From: Chromatiaceae bacterium
Lineage (GTDB): Bacteria > Pseudomonadota > Gammaproteobacteria > Chromatiales > Chromatiaceae
Direction: 5' to 3'
DNA length: 53,406 nt
Assembly (NCBI GenBank): GCA_013426805.1
Contig: JACDZG010000046.1
Span: 1-53,406 of the forward strand
The notes below the pieces were generated by a model that saw only the letters and a list, made by a program, of their open reading frames with translations, did not search any database and had not been told where the DNA came from. This document shows positions 8,690 to 19,582 of this stretch, piece after piece. Within the stretch, counting starts at the first letter, position 1. Every line of letters starts with the position of its first letter. The translations under genes were made by a program, and so were the position numbers.

Positions 8690-9260
8690 CGACCCCGCGG
8701 GGGTCACAAGTGCCCGGCAAGGCCATCGCGCAACCGCGGGCGGCGTGCTGGTTGCGGGATACCGTCCCTGGCACTGGGTCCCGGCATCCTTGCCGGGACG
8801 ACGCAGATCGCGGTTCACCGCGCAGCCCGTCGTTCCGGCAGGATGCCGGAACCCAGTGCCACGGATGGTACCTCGCAGCCCGGTGCTCCAAGCATCAGCC
8901 AAGCGCTGCCGCCGTAGCCCCGCCCCGTCGGCCGCCGCGGATCTCGCAGCCCGTCGTTCCGGCAAGGATGCCGGAACCCAGTGCCACGGACGGTACCTCG
9001 CAGCCAGCCTGGTGTCCCAAGCATCAGCCAAGCGCTGCCGCCGCAGCCCGGCCCCGCCAGCCGCCGCGGATCGCGCACCCCGTCGTTCCGGCAAGGATGC
9101 CGAAACCCAGTGCCAGGCACGGCCATCGCGCAACCGTAGGCGGTGTGCTGGTCGCAAGATACCGTCCCTGGCCCAGTGGTCCGGCGGCCTCCAAGCCGGA
9201 ATGACGCAGCGCCGGCAAACCGCTCGCTCCGTCATCCCGGCAGCCTGCCGGACCCCGAAG
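8690..9260 (+). repeat. GC-rich REP-like repeat array 4
   Basis: The left arm (gtcccggcatccttgccggg, about 8780) is followed by units starting at 8827, 8951 and 9080 (periods 124 and 129). From about 9110 a second left-arm copy appears (accgtccctggcccagtggt), followed by a degenerate right arm near 9230. The variant is closest to array 2. No gene is present between 8683 and 9336. Confidence 0.8.
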
Positions 9261-9336
9261 CCACGCCCGCGACCGCTCAGCCAGCCCCCACTGCAATCGC
9301 CTGCAAACCGCCAATAACGATCACCCGCACAGCCCA

Positions 9337-10308
9337 ATGGCCTATTCACTAAGAAAACGCATCCTCGTCACCGGCGGCGCCGGCTTCCTCGGCAGCCATC
9401 TGTGCGAACGCCTCCTCGCCGATGGCCACGACGTCATCTGCGTCGACAATTTCTTCACCGGCACCAAGGACAACATCGCCCACCTGCTCGACAACCCCTA
9501 TTTCGAGCTGCTGCGTCACGATGTCACCTTCCCGCTCTATGTCGAAGTCGACGAGATCTACAACCTGGCCTGCCCGGCCTCGCCCATCCATTACCAGTTC
9601 GACCCGGTGCAGACCACCAAGACCAGCGTCCACGGCGCCATCAACATGCTCGGCCTGGCCAAGCGGGTCAAAGCCAAGATCTTCCAGGCCTCCACCAGCG
9701 AAGTCTATGGCGACCCCAGCATCCACCCCCAGCCCGAGCACTACTGGGGCAACGTCAACCCCATCGGCCCCCGTTCCTGCTACGACGAAGGCAAACGTTG
9801 CGCCGAAACCCTGTTCTTCGACTACCGTCGTCAGCACCACCTGCGCATCAAGGTCGCCCGCATCTTCAACACCTACGGCCCCCGCATGCACCCCAACGAT
9901 GGCCGGGTCGTTTCCAACTTCATCGTCCAGGCGCTGCAGAACAAGCCCATTACCCTCTACGGCGACGGCACCCAGACACGCTCGTTCTGCTATGTCGACG
10001 ATCTGATCGAGGGCTTCATCCGGCTCATGAACAGCCCCGATGACCTCGCCGGCCCGGTCAACCTCGGCAACCCCGGTGAGTTCACGATGATCGAGCTTGC
10101 CGAGACCATCCGCGATCTCACCGGCTCAAGCGCGCCTCTGGTGCACGAACCGCTGCCACAGGATGATCCCAAGCAGCGCCAGCCGGACATCGGGCTGGCC
10201 CGCAGCGCCTTGAGCTGGGAGCCGAAGGTGACGTTGCGCGAGGGCCTCCAGCCGACCATCGCCTACTTCGATGCCCTCTTGCGTCGCGGACAGTCACCGC
10301 GACGCTGA
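9337..10308 (+). CDS. uxs: UDP-glucuronate decarboxylase (SDR family)
   Basis: Converts UDP-glucuronate to UDP-xylose (NAD-bound, cytosolic). The 323-aa protein has the Rossmann motif [16 protein letters not shown] (about 12-27), the family signature [12 protein letters not shown], the Ser of [11 protein letters not shown], the YxxxK pair in SCYDEGKR, and [20 protein letters not shown]. All match UDP-glucuronate decarboxylases rather than dTDP-glucose dehydratases. The length is normal and the ATG start follows the repeat array closely. The UDP-glucuronate source (a Ugd) is not in the window. A decayed second copy is at 15905-16260. Confidence 0.88.
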   Translation: MAYSLRKRILVTGGAGFLGSHLCERLLADGHDVICVDNFFTGTKDNIAHLLDNPYFELLRHDVTFPLYVEVDEIYNLACPASPIHYQFDPVQTTKTSVHGAINMLGLAKRVKAKIFQASTSEVYGDPSIHPQPEHYWGNVNPIGPRSCYDEGKRCAETLFFDYRRQHHLRIKVARIFNTYGPRMHPNDGRVVSNFIVQALQNKPITLYGDGTQTRSFCYVDDLIEGFIRLMNSPDDLAGPVNLGNPGEFTMIELAETIRDLTGSSAPLVHEPLPQDDPKQRQPDIGLARSALSWEPKVTLREGLQPTIAYFDALLRRGQSPRR

Positions 10309-10324
10309 CCGAGAGACCTGCTTC

Positions 10325-11026
10325 ATGAACATTCTCGTCACCGGGGGTGCTGGATACATCGGCAGCCATGCCTGTAAAGCGTTGGCGCAAGAGGGGTACA
10401 CCCCCGTCAGCTACAACAACCTGGTCTACGGCCATCGCTGGGCCGTGCGCTGGGGCCCGTTGGAAGAGGGCGACATTGCCGACCGCGTCCGCCTTGATGC
10501 CGTTATCCAACGCTATCGCCCCGCCGCCGTGATGCACTTCGCCGCCTACGCCTACGTCGGCGAATCCGTGCAGAATCCCGGCAAGTATTACCGCAACAAC
10601 GTCGCCGGGAGCTTGACCCTGCTCGAAGCCTTGCGCGACCGCGGCATCGACAAGCTGATCTTCTCCAGCACCTGCGCCACCTACGGCGTTCCCGAGCAGA
10701 CCCCGATCGACGAGCAGCATCCGCAGCGTCCCATCAACCTCGTGAATGGACAGGGATTTTCGGTGCACGAGGTCATCGAACAAGCCAAGAGCGTCACCGG
10801 TAAGCGCATCCCCGTCGAGATCGGACCACGCCGGCCCGGCGACCCAGCTCGTCTGGTCGGCGATGCTTCCCGAATCCGCCGTGCGCTCGGCTGGCAGCCG
10901 GAATATGCCGACCTCGCCAGCATCCTGGCGACGGCTTGGCGCTGGCACACCAGCAGCTGGGAAGCGAGAACATCGCCAGTATCGAACGGCTCGGCCGCCA
11001 GGCAGGCCGGGCCAACATGTTCTTGA
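10325..11026 (+). pseudogene. galE: UDP-glucose 4-epimerase with in-frame internal deletion
   Basis: Both ends are good Gal[41 protein letters not shown], then QGFSVHEVIEQAKSVTGKRI and RRALGWQPEYADLASILATA. Between HPQRPIN and LVNGQGFSV about 100 residues are missing, including the catalytic Tyr-x-x-x-Lys (normally YGRSK just after PIN) and the central substrate-binding region. The frame is preserved, giving 233 aa instead of about 330. The last 25 residues (after AWRWH) also diverge. It starts 16 bases after uxs, so it was probably co-transcribed. It should be catalytically dead. Confidence 0.85.
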
Positions 11027-11177
11027 GCCTGCTCGCCGTCAAGTTTTTCCCGAGTTCCCAGTTGGACCTCGGTGTTCGCTCCCACGCTCCGAGACTGTGC
11101 AAGTATTCCACCGCCCTTCACCAAAGGGGCGGGAGTGCTAAAATACGCCGCATCGCCGCCGAGATCCCGCCGCCGGA

Positions 11178-12376
11178 GTGACCGTGGACGCACCGATGCC
11201 GACGCCCTGCCCACCGCCGCATCTGCCGCCCGAGCAGCTCGCCTTCCTGCCGCCGGGCGAGGATGATGGCACGCCCGCACCGAAGCGTGCCGCCGCCGCG
11301 GTGGCCGATGTCCTGCGCGGGCGGCGTTACAAGCGCGGCTTTGAGCCGAGCCAGCCGATGTTGCTGCCGCCGAGCGTGGAGGATGACATCGCAGAGGACA
11401 ACCCGGCACGGGCGATCGGCGTCGATGTCGACCTGCTGGTCGATGTCGGTGAACTGGGGTTCAAGCACGGTGCCGGGGCAGGTGGTGCGGGCCAACCCGC
11501 CTATGATCCGGCCGACCTGCTCAAGCTCTATCTCTACGATTGCGGATTTCCGCAAAGACAACGCCAAGGCGCTCAAGGCGATCAATCGCGAGTTCATGCT
11601 GCTGTGCCGTGAGCCGGGGCTGTACGGCGGCACCCGGGTCGGTCTGGACGGCAGCTTCTTCAACGGCAATGCCAGTGCGGGCAGCATCAAAACCAAACAG
11701 CAGCTCGAGCGGGAGCTGGCGGCACTGGAGCGCGACATCGAGCGCTACCACGAGGAGATCGACACCGCCGATGCCGGCGAGGCGTCCGGCCCGGCGCAGC
11801 CCACGCTCACTGCCGAGCAGCTCGCCGCGCTGCAGGAGCGTGCTCGGCGCCGGCGTGATCAGCTGAAGGTCCTCGCCGAGACCGGCGAGACGCAGCTCTC
11901 GCGCACCGATCCGGACGCCCGGCGGCTCACCAAAAACGGCAAGCAGGTCACCGGCTACAACGTGCAGGTCGTTGTCGACGATCGGCACGGCCTGATTCCG
12001 ACCCACGAGGTCACCAACGCCGACAACGACTACGGCCAGCTCACGGTGATGGCCGAGCAGTCCCGCCAGGTCCTCGCGGACAACGCCCCCGAGGGGGCGG
12101 AGGTCCCGTCTCCGGAGATCCTCGCCGACGGCGGCTATTTCACCGAGGCTGAGATCGCGGCCTGCGAGGCGCGCGGCATCACCGTTGATGTCCCGCTGCC
12201 CGAGAAAAAGGGCTCGGCCCACGCCGAGGGCCGCCTGCCCGGCAGCGCCTTCCACGACGATGCCGAGCTGGATGTCTACATCTGCCCAGCTGGCCAGCAT
12301 CTCGCGCCGAGCGGGCAGCCCGCGGCCAAGAACGGTGTCCTGCGCCAGCGTTACCGCAGCGACGAGCGCGACTGCC
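11178..12376 (+). pseudogene. IS1182-family transposase remnant
   Basis: The N-terminal segment (RRYKRGFEPSQPMLLPPSVE, DDIAEDNPARAI, GQPAYDPADLLKLYLYD) is in one frame. The rest (TIADFRKDNAKALKAINREF, LDGSFFNGNASAGSIKTKQ, KQVTGYNVQVVVDDRHGLI, ILADGGYFTEAEIAACEARG) is in another. At about 11535 the helix-rich part normally between LYLYG and TIADF is deleted with a frame change. Near 12375 the sequence joins a tviC fragment, so the C-terminal region and the right IS end are gone. It is preceded by a partial REP family A sequence near 11072 and by an unassigned fragment (RLGRQAGRANMFLSLLAVKF, about 10990). Confidence 0.8.
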
Positions 12377-12643
12377 CCGGAAGCCGCCAACCAGGTCTAC
12401 AACGTCGCCGTCGGCGAGCGCACCACGCTCAACGACCTCTACGCCCAGATCCACCGCCACCTGCTGCCGCGCTACCCGCACCTGCAGGGCGCGCAACCGA
12501 GCTACCGCGATTTTCGCCCGGGCGACGTCCGCCACAGCCTGGCCGACATCACCAAGGCCGCCACGCGCCTGGGATACGCACCCACCCATCGACTTGGCGA
12601 GGGACTGGAGATCGCCCTTCCCTGGTATAGCCGGCTGAGCTAG
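12377..12643 (+). pseudogene. tviC: C-terminal third of tviC (UDP-GlcNAcA C4-epimerase)
   Basis: The frame PEAANQVYNVAVGERTTLND, YRDFRPGDVRHSLADI and AATRLGYAPTHRLGEGL matches the end of TviC/WbpP-type SDR epimerases. The natural stop is at 12641-12643. The first two thirds, with the Rossmann motif and active site, are missing and the remainder is joined to the IS1182 transposase. It lies 98 bases before tviB copy 2, the expected gene neighbour, so an original tviC-tviB pair was damaged here. Confidence 0.8.
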
Positions 12644-12741
12644 GCCACCTGAATAGGCGCAACAAGACGCGCAACACCGAGCCTGTCCGCCGTCACACCG
12701 CGTACTCGAATCCGGACCCACAGCCAGAGCCCCGAGCACAC

Positions 12742-14139
<1,398 letters not shown>

Positions 14140-14303
14140 AGCCAAAGGCCGAGCCGGACTCAACTCCGAGCTCCCACCGACTAGGGTCGGGTTTCTGCTC
14201 GACAGCGGCGCCGAGAAGGCCACTGAGTCCGCAAGAGGTCGTTGTCCAGCGATGGCTTATACGGCTTATGCGGCTTATGCCCGACCGGATATGAGAGCTA
14301 CAA

Positions 14304-14774
14304 ATGTTCCTCGAAAGTGAAGAATACGAACGGATTATCACGGTCTTCCCTCGTGTCTGCGTAGACATCCTGCTCACCGACACCGACGGCCGTGTCCTCC
14401 TGCTCCAGAGGACCAACCAACCTGCGATCGGTCAATGGTGGTTTCCGGGCGGGCGGGTGCACATTGGCGAAACGCGTCTTCAGACCGCGCATCGCAAGCT
14501 TCGGGAAGAATGCGGGTTGCTTGCCGGTGAATTGAGCGAGCTCGGCAGCTTCGATCTGTTCTTCGAGATCGGTCAAATCACCTACCACGACGTGACGATC
14601 CTCTTTCAGATGCAGGTCGAGTCCGGAACCGAGATCGCCATCGACGCCGAAGCAAGTTCCTACGGTTGGTTCGCTCCAGTACAGTGCCAAGAACTCAACC
14701 TGCATCCGTACGTTATCGACAACATCCGAGTCCACGCCAGATTGGCCTCGCGTAATCTGTCTCTTGTATCCTGA
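14304..14774 (+). CDS. gmm: GDP-mannose mannosyl hydrolase (NUDIX)
   Basis: A 156-aa NUDIX protein of the Gmm/NudD type, which hydrolyses GDP-mannose or GDP-glucose to GDP and free sugar and is commonly encoded beside gmd in O-antigen and colanic-acid loci. The start MFLESEEYERIITVFPRVCV is diagnostic. The NUDIX-like box is GGRVHIGETRLQTAHRKLRE followed by ECGL. This subfamily lacks one canonical Glu of the box. The preceding 160 bases contain three 9-nt repeats (gcttatacg/gcttatgcg). The gene is 13 bases upstream of gmd and was probably co-transcribed with it. Confidence 0.85.
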   Translation: MFLESEEYERIITVFPRVCVDILLTDTDGRVLLLQRTNQPAIGQWWFPGGRVHIGETRLQTAHRKLREECGLLAGELSELGSFDLFFEIGQITYHDVTILFQMQVESGTEIAIDAEASSYGWFAPVQCQELNLHPYVIDNIRVHARLASRNLSLVS

Positions 14775-14787
14775 CCCCCGGCCACGC

Positions 14788-15765
14788 ATGACCAAGAAAG
14801 CATTCATCACAGGCATTACCGGCCAAGACGGTTCCTACCTGACGGAGCTGCTGCTCGCGCAAGGCTACGAGGTCCACGGCGCCGTACGCCGCACCAGTAC
14901 CCTCGAGCGCAGCCGGCTCGCGCATCTCTACGCCGACCCTGCCGTCTACAATCAGCGGCTATTCCTGCACTATGCAGACTTGGACGACCCGACCACGCTC
15001 CGCCGCGTGCTGATCAAGATCGGGCCGCGCGAGCTCTACCACCTCGCCGGGCAAAGTCATGTCGGTCTAAGCTTCGAAATTCCCGAGACCACCTGCGAAT
15101 TCACCGCGATGGGAACCCTGCGACTGTTGGAGATCTTGCGCGATCTGCCTGAACCGCCGCGGTTCTTCCACGCAACATCCAGCGAGATCTTCGGCAAACC
15201 AGAGCAGAGCCCGCAGACGGAACACACGCCGATGGCGCCCATCAACCCCTACGGCTGCGCAAAAGCCTTTGCCACCCAATTGGTTCGCGTCTATCGCGCA
15301 TCGTACGGCCTCTTCGCTGTCAACGGCATTCTCTACAACCACGAATCACCCCGTCGCGGCGAGAACTTCGTCACCCGCAAGATCTGCCGCGCCGCCGCGA
15401 CCATCAAGGCGGGCCGCCAGGACAAGCTCAAGTTGGGTGACATCAGCGCCCAGCGCGACTGGGGCCACGCCCGCGATTACGTCCGCGGCATGTGGCTGGC
15501 GCTGCAGCATCCGACATCGGACGACTACATCTTCGCAACAGGCAAGCTCCACAGCGTCCAGGACGTCCTCGAACAGGCATTCGCGGCCGTCGACATGGAC
15601 TGGCGCGACCACGTCGAGACCGATCCAGGCTTAATGCGTCCCGCCGAGCCTTTGCAGTTGGTCGGGGATGCAAGCAAGGCTCGCAGCGTCCTCCGCTGGA
15701 CGCCGCAAGCCACCTTCGCCGAGCTTATTCGCGAGATGACCCTGTCTGAGCTCCAGAGCCAATGA
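14788..15765 (+). CDS. gmd: GDP-mannose 4,6-dehydratase
   Basis: Converts GDP-mannose to GDP-4-keto-6-deoxymannose, the precursor of fucose, rhamnose or perosamine residues. The 325-aa SDR protein has FITGITGQDGSYLTELLLAQ at its start, AVRRTST, the catalytic HATSSEIFGK and YGCAKAFA (Tyr-x-x-x-Lys), NGILYNHESPRRGENFVTRK, and QRDWGHARDYVRGMWLALQ. All are GMD signatures. ATG 14788 gives the conventional MTKKAFITG start. No GDP-fucose synthase, Rmd or perosamine aminotransferase is in the window, so the final sugar is not determined. Confidence 0.9.
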   Translation: MTKKAFITGITGQDGSYLTELLLAQGYEVHGAVRRTSTLERSRLAHLYADPAVYNQRLFLHYADLDDPTTLRRVLIKIGPRELYHLAGQSHVGLSFEIPETTCEFTAMGTLRLLEILRDLPEPPRFFHATSSEIFGKPEQSPQTEHTPMAPINPYGCAKAFATQLVRVYRASYGLFAVNGILYNHESPRRGENFVTRKICRAAATIKAGRQDKLKLGDISAQRDWGHARDYVRGMWLALQHPTSDDYIFATGKLHSVQDVLEQAFAAVDMDWRDHVETDPGLMRPAEPLQLVGDASKARSVLRWTPQATFAELIREMTLSELQSQ

Positions 15766-15904
15766 TCCGCACCATTATCGATCTTTACGGCGAGGGGCAT
15801 CCACACCGGGATGTCGTCGGTTTGGCGATCTTTCTGCGGGAGCAGGATCGTCAATGCTTCCCGCGCCGGGTGAACCAGCCCAAAGCGCGGTTGCTTCAGG
15901 TCAC

Positions 15905-16260
15905 GCTCAGGCAGTTCATCGTGCATGCGCTGCCTAGCAAACCCACCCTGTCTGGCGTTGGCACCCAGAAGCAATCGTCCTGCCACCTCGATGACCTGAC
16001 CGAAGGCTCCGCGCGGCTGATGCAGATGCAGATGGAACTTCCCCGCCCGGTCAACCTCAACCAACCCCGGCGAGTTCACCATGATCGGCCTTGCCGAAAT
16101 GGTGAAGGCATTGATCTGATCGCCCTCGGAAATGGTGTATATGGCGTTACCCACCGACGACTTCAAGCCGATCAACCGGACATTCGCCTTAAGCCCGAAG
16201 CGATATTGATCCGATCGTGACGCTTGAGGCGGGGTTGGAGCAGAACATTGCTTATCCTGA
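15905..16260 (+). pseudogene. uxs: Decayed 3' half of a UDP-glucuronate decarboxylase gene
   Basis: Translated pieces in different frames follow the C-terminal half of the intact Uxs at 9337: FIVHALPSKP, GVGTQKQSSCHLDDLTEGSA, RPVNLNQ, then PGEFTMIGLAEMVKAL in another frame, and near the end VTLEAGLEQNIAY. The order is kept but substitutions, small indels and stops are frequent, so this is an old copy. The 140 bases after gmd (15766-15904) before it are not assignable. The stretch from 16261 to 16383 shows nothing recognisable beyond the leader of the next gene. Confidence 0.75.
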
Positions 16261-16383
16261 GCAGCTGCTATCAGGCCGACTGCCCATCGGCATGCGAAAA
16301 ACCAAGCCGACCCGAGCCTAATTCAGTGGTTGAAATCGGCTGAATAACGAACAAGACTTTCAATATGCCTGTCGGCATTTTTC

Positions 16384-17079
16384 ATGATCACAACCACATC
16401 CATAGCGCGCGATGAGCGCGTCTACGCCAATGCCGGAAACCCGGCCCTGTTGGACCTTCTGGAAGGCCCGGTGCGGAATGTGTTGGATGTTGGGTGCGGT
16501 GCCGGCGACAACGCTGTGCTTCTCAAAGATCGCTATCCTGCAGCATCAGTGAGTGGCGTGACCGTATCCGCCGCAGAAGCCGCCGTCGCTCGACCGCGTT
16601 TGGACGCCTGCTGGGTGTTCGATATCGAGAGTGAATTGCCGGAAGACTTCAAGGAATCCGAGTTTGACACTTTGGTGTTCTCTCATGTGCTCGAACATCT
16701 GAAAAACCCGGCCCCGGCTTTGGCGCGATTTGTCAAGTTGTTGCAACCGGGGGGGGAGTGTCTAATTGCGGTGCCGAATGTGCTCCAGTGGCGGCAGCGG
16801 TTCCAGTTTCTCCGTGGCCGATTCGAATATGAGAGTTCTGGCGTGATGGATGATACCCACTTACGTTTCTTCACCTATTACACCGCGGCTCCCTATCTGC
16901 TTGCAGAGTGCCCGGAGCTGACGGTCACGCACCAAAGCGCCCCCGGTAGCGTACCCCTGTGGTGGCTCCGGCGCTATTTGTTGCCGAATAGCTGGTGCGA
17001 GGCCGTGGATCGTTTCGGCAGCCAACACTGGCCGAATCTGTTCGGCGGCCAAGTCATCATCAGAGCGATCAAACCGTGA
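16384..17079 (+). CDS. Class I SAM-dependent methyltransferase
   Basis: A 231-aa protein with the SAM-binding motif NVLDVGCGAGDNAVLLKDRY (about 32-51), the acidic post-I region ASVSGVTVS, and motif III/IV-like SEFDTLVFSHVLEHLKNP then LLQPGGECLIAVPNVLQWRQ. This is the methyltransferase type 11/12 group commonly found in polysaccharide clusters, where it methylates sugar hydroxyls or lipid-linked intermediates. The substrate is unknown. The start ATGATCACAACC follows an AT-richer leader. It is the first gene of the long co-oriented assembly section. Confidence 0.8.
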   Translation: MITTTSIARDERVYANAGNPALLDLLEGPVRNVLDVGCGAGDNAVLLKDRYPAASVSGVTVSAAEAAVARPRLDACWVFDIESELPEDFKESEFDTLVFSHVLEHLKNPAPALARFVKLLQPGGECLIAVPNVLQWRQRFQFLRGRFEYESSGVMDDTHLRFFTYYTAAPYLLAECPELTVTHQSAPGSVPLWWLRRYLLPNSWCEAVDRFGSQHWPNLFGGQVIIRAIKP

Positions 17080-17311
17080 ATGCGATCTCAGTCGTCCACA
17101 GCCACGCAGGCAACCCGCCAGCGGTTGTGCCCGTAGCTCTGGCCATCGTGGCATGTGGCGCAGAGCGCCAAGGGGCATCCGTGATATCGCAGAGCAGGTG
17201 TCAAGAGAGACCAATGCTTGGGGTGGCCGGTCTTATGAGCGAGGACCCACCGGCCATCACAGTGGCATTCAAAATAGCTGAGCTTGCCCCAGGGCATCGT
17301 GAGGTGGGCTG

Positions 17312-18409
17312 ATGAGCGCGAGATGTCCCGGGATGCCGCAACCAATGGAAGCCACTGCCGAGCAGCCTCAGTTGCGTATCGCTATCGCTTGTGTGCCCGA
17401 ACCTTCTACGACAGCGATCTATTTCGAACGCGCGGCACGGGCCGCCGGCCACGACGTCACGTTGGTCCACGCGATCGAGGTGGACGGCGAAGGACAGCAC
17501 TGCGACCTGTTTATCGCCGTCGATCCGTGGTTCGGCGGTGTAAGGTACCTTGCGGATCTGGATTGCCCCACCGCTGTAGTCCAAATCGACGTTCACCGCG
17601 GCATGCGATCGCGCGCCGAGTTCGCACGCTTCTTCGATCATGTGTTCGTCGCGCAGCACGATTTTGTGCCCGAGTTTGCCGCCATTGGCCACCACAGCGT
17701 GCACTGGATGCCGCTGGGTGCTGATCTCGGGGTGCATTATGTTCCCGGCTTACCCCGAGACATCGATGTGGGCTTTGTGGGCCAAATGGGCGCGCCAGGC
17801 ACCGACCGTCATATCGTCCTGTCGCATGTGCTCAAGCGCTTCTCGACCAACGAGATCGGTCGGTGGCAGACGCCCTGGGAAATGGGGAGGATATACAGCC
17901 GCAGTCGCATCGTCTTCAACAAGTGCATCGGTGGGGACGTCAACATGCGCTTCTTCGAGGCGATGGCCTCGGGTGCCCTGCTGGTGACCGACCGAATCGG
18001 TAATGGTTTGAGCGAGTTGGCCGAAGAGGGCGTGCACTACGTTGGCTACGATACCGCAGAGGAGGCCGTCGCGCAGATTGAGCACTATCTGGCCCACGAC
18101 GCAGATCGAGAGCGCATCGCGCAGGCCGGCCAGGCACTGCTGCGCGAACGTCACACCTACGACGCCCGTCTCGAGCAGATCCTGCGGACGGTGGCGACTG
18201 GAACCCGATCCGCGCCGGCACGACTGGCTTCGCCGCGGCAAAGGCGTTTGTGGGTTGCCGAATGGGCGCGGTTCCGAGGGATCTCCGTGGCGGCCGCGGC
18301 CGGTCTGTTGGCCGAAGGTCTCCCGCCGGCAGGCTTCGGAGATCTGATGATTGGTCTGGCGCGAAGCTCTAAGCGCAGGGTGGATGCACTTTGGCGGCAA
18401 AAGCGGTGA
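17312..18409 (+). CDS. Glycosyltransferase, CgeB-like GT-B fold
   Basis: This 365-aa protein starts with a short lead, then LRIAIACVPEPSTTAIYFER, a GT-B N-terminal domain with a DLFIAVDPWFGG segment. The C-terminal domain has DIDVGFVGQMGAPGTDRHIV, IVFNKCIGGDVNMRFFEAMA and SGALLVTDRIGNGLSELAEE, as in CgeB-like (Glyco_trans_1_2) glycosyltransferases. It probably transfers one sugar to the lipid-linked repeat unit at the inner membrane. ATG 17312 is used; ATG 17332 is possible. The preceding 232 bases contain no supported gene. A similar type of enzyme is encoded at 28458. Confidence 0.75.
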   Translation: MSARCPGMPQPMEATAEQPQLRIAIACVPEPSTTAIYFERAARAAGHDVTLVHAIEVDGEGQHCDLFIAVDPWFGGVRYLADLDCPTAVVQIDVHRGMRSRAEFARFFDHVFVAQHDFVPEFAAIGHHSVHWMPLGADLGVHYVPGLPRDIDVGFVGQMGAPGTDRHIVLSHVLKRFSTNEIGRWQTPWEMGRIYSRSRIVFNKCIGGDVNMRFFEAMASGALLVTDRIGNGLSELAEEGVHYVGYDTAEEAVAQIEHYLAHDADRERIAQAGQALLRERHTYDARLEQILRTVATGTRSAPARLASPRQRRLWVAEWARFRGISVAAAAGLLAEGLPPAGFGDLMIGLARSSKRRVDALWRQKR

Positions 18410-18454
18410 AGCCACTCTTTACGGTTAATCTCCCCAACCTTACTAGGAGAGGTC

Positions 18455-19477
18455 TCTTGCGTGCCACCGTGCAGCGTTGGCGCGCACGCTGGACGGCCGC
18501 CGCGGGCCGGCCGTTCCGGGAGCGACTGGCCGACGCACCGCGTCCGGGAACTCCGGCGACGTTCTCGCCCGAGCAGATCTGCGCGATCATCGCACTGGCC
18601 TGCGAGAACCCGAGCGACGCCGGCCTGCCCATCACGCACTGGACCCACGCCACGCTCGCCGAGGAGGCGATCGTGCGCGGCATCGTCACGGAGATCTCCC
18701 CACTCCATCGGTCGCTTCCTGCGCGAGGTCGATCTGAAGCCGCATCGCATCCGCGGCTGGATCAACAGCCCGCGCGATGCGCAGTTCGAGGACAAATGCC
18801 GCGATGTCCGCGAGACCTACCGCTTGGCGCCCGAGCGTGCGGCCGCCGGGATCCAGACGCGCAGCATCGACGAAATGACCGGGGTGCAGGCCCTCGAGCG
18901 AGCAGCCCCGACCCTGCCGATGCGCCCGGGGCGGGCGGAGCGACGCGAGTTCGAATATATCCGTCACGGCACCTTGACCCTCATCGCTTCCTTCGATGTC
19001 GCCACCGGCCAGGTCACCGATCGCCTCGGACCGACCCGCACCGAGGTGGACTTCGCCGAGTGGCTCGTCGAGCTGCTCGCCAGCCGCGACGCCACCACGC
19101 ACCGGCATCCGATCATGGACAACCTCAACATCCACATCTCCGAAGCCGTGGTGCGCCTCGTCGCCGAGGCCATCGGCTTTACCGGCGATCTCGGCGTCAA
19201 GGGCACATGCGGCATCCTCAAGTCGGTGGCGACGCGCGAGACGTTCCTGCGCGACCCAAGCCATCGCATCGTGATCCATTTCACCCCGAAACATGCCTCC
19301 TGGCTCAACCGGATCGAAATGTGGTTTTCGATCCTCGCGCGCAAAGTCATTCGTCGCGGCAGCTTCACGTCGGTCGAGGATCTCCAAAAGAAGATGTCCG
19401 CATTCATCGACGTCTTCAACGCCACCATGGCCAAGCCGTTTCGCTGGACCTATCAGGGCAAACCCCTTGCGGCTTGA
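18455..19477 (+). pseudogene. IS630-family transposase, 5'-truncated and frameshifted
   Basis: The frame [11 protein letters not shown] to [12 protein letters not shown] is continuous with [20 protein letters not shown] only after a frame change at a run of C near 18700 (atctccccactcc). The rest is an intact DDE domain: [52 protein letters not shown]. The usual first HTH helix is missing, as the match begins at RATVQ. I cannot locate the terminal repeats by eye. It separates a glycosyltransferase from an AT-rich FkbM gene and so may mark the point where that block entered. Inactive unless frameshifting occurs. Confidence 0.8.
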
Positions 19478-19582
19478 GCGCCGAGAACGGTCTCGGGATT
19501 TCGACAGTTCAGCACTAGGCAAAACCCCTCGAAATACATCCCCACCCTTGTCACCAGCCTGTCCGAAAGCCGGAAACTTCAG

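Noticed and set aside
12377-12630. Apparent C-terminal extension of the IS1182 transposase frame
   Set aside because: This stretch is tviC sequence read out of frame; the protein is Arg/Pro-rich nonsense.
15525-16175. Reverse-strand frame of 216 codons spanning the end of gmd and the uxs fossil
   Set aside because: It overlaps a real gene and a remnant that read on the + strand. No family is recognised.
17088-17345. Reverse-strand frame containing a CATCH (CxxCH) haem-like motif
   Set aside because: One motif in 85 residues, no signal peptide, no known cytochrome context. Probably chance or an unrecognised remnant.
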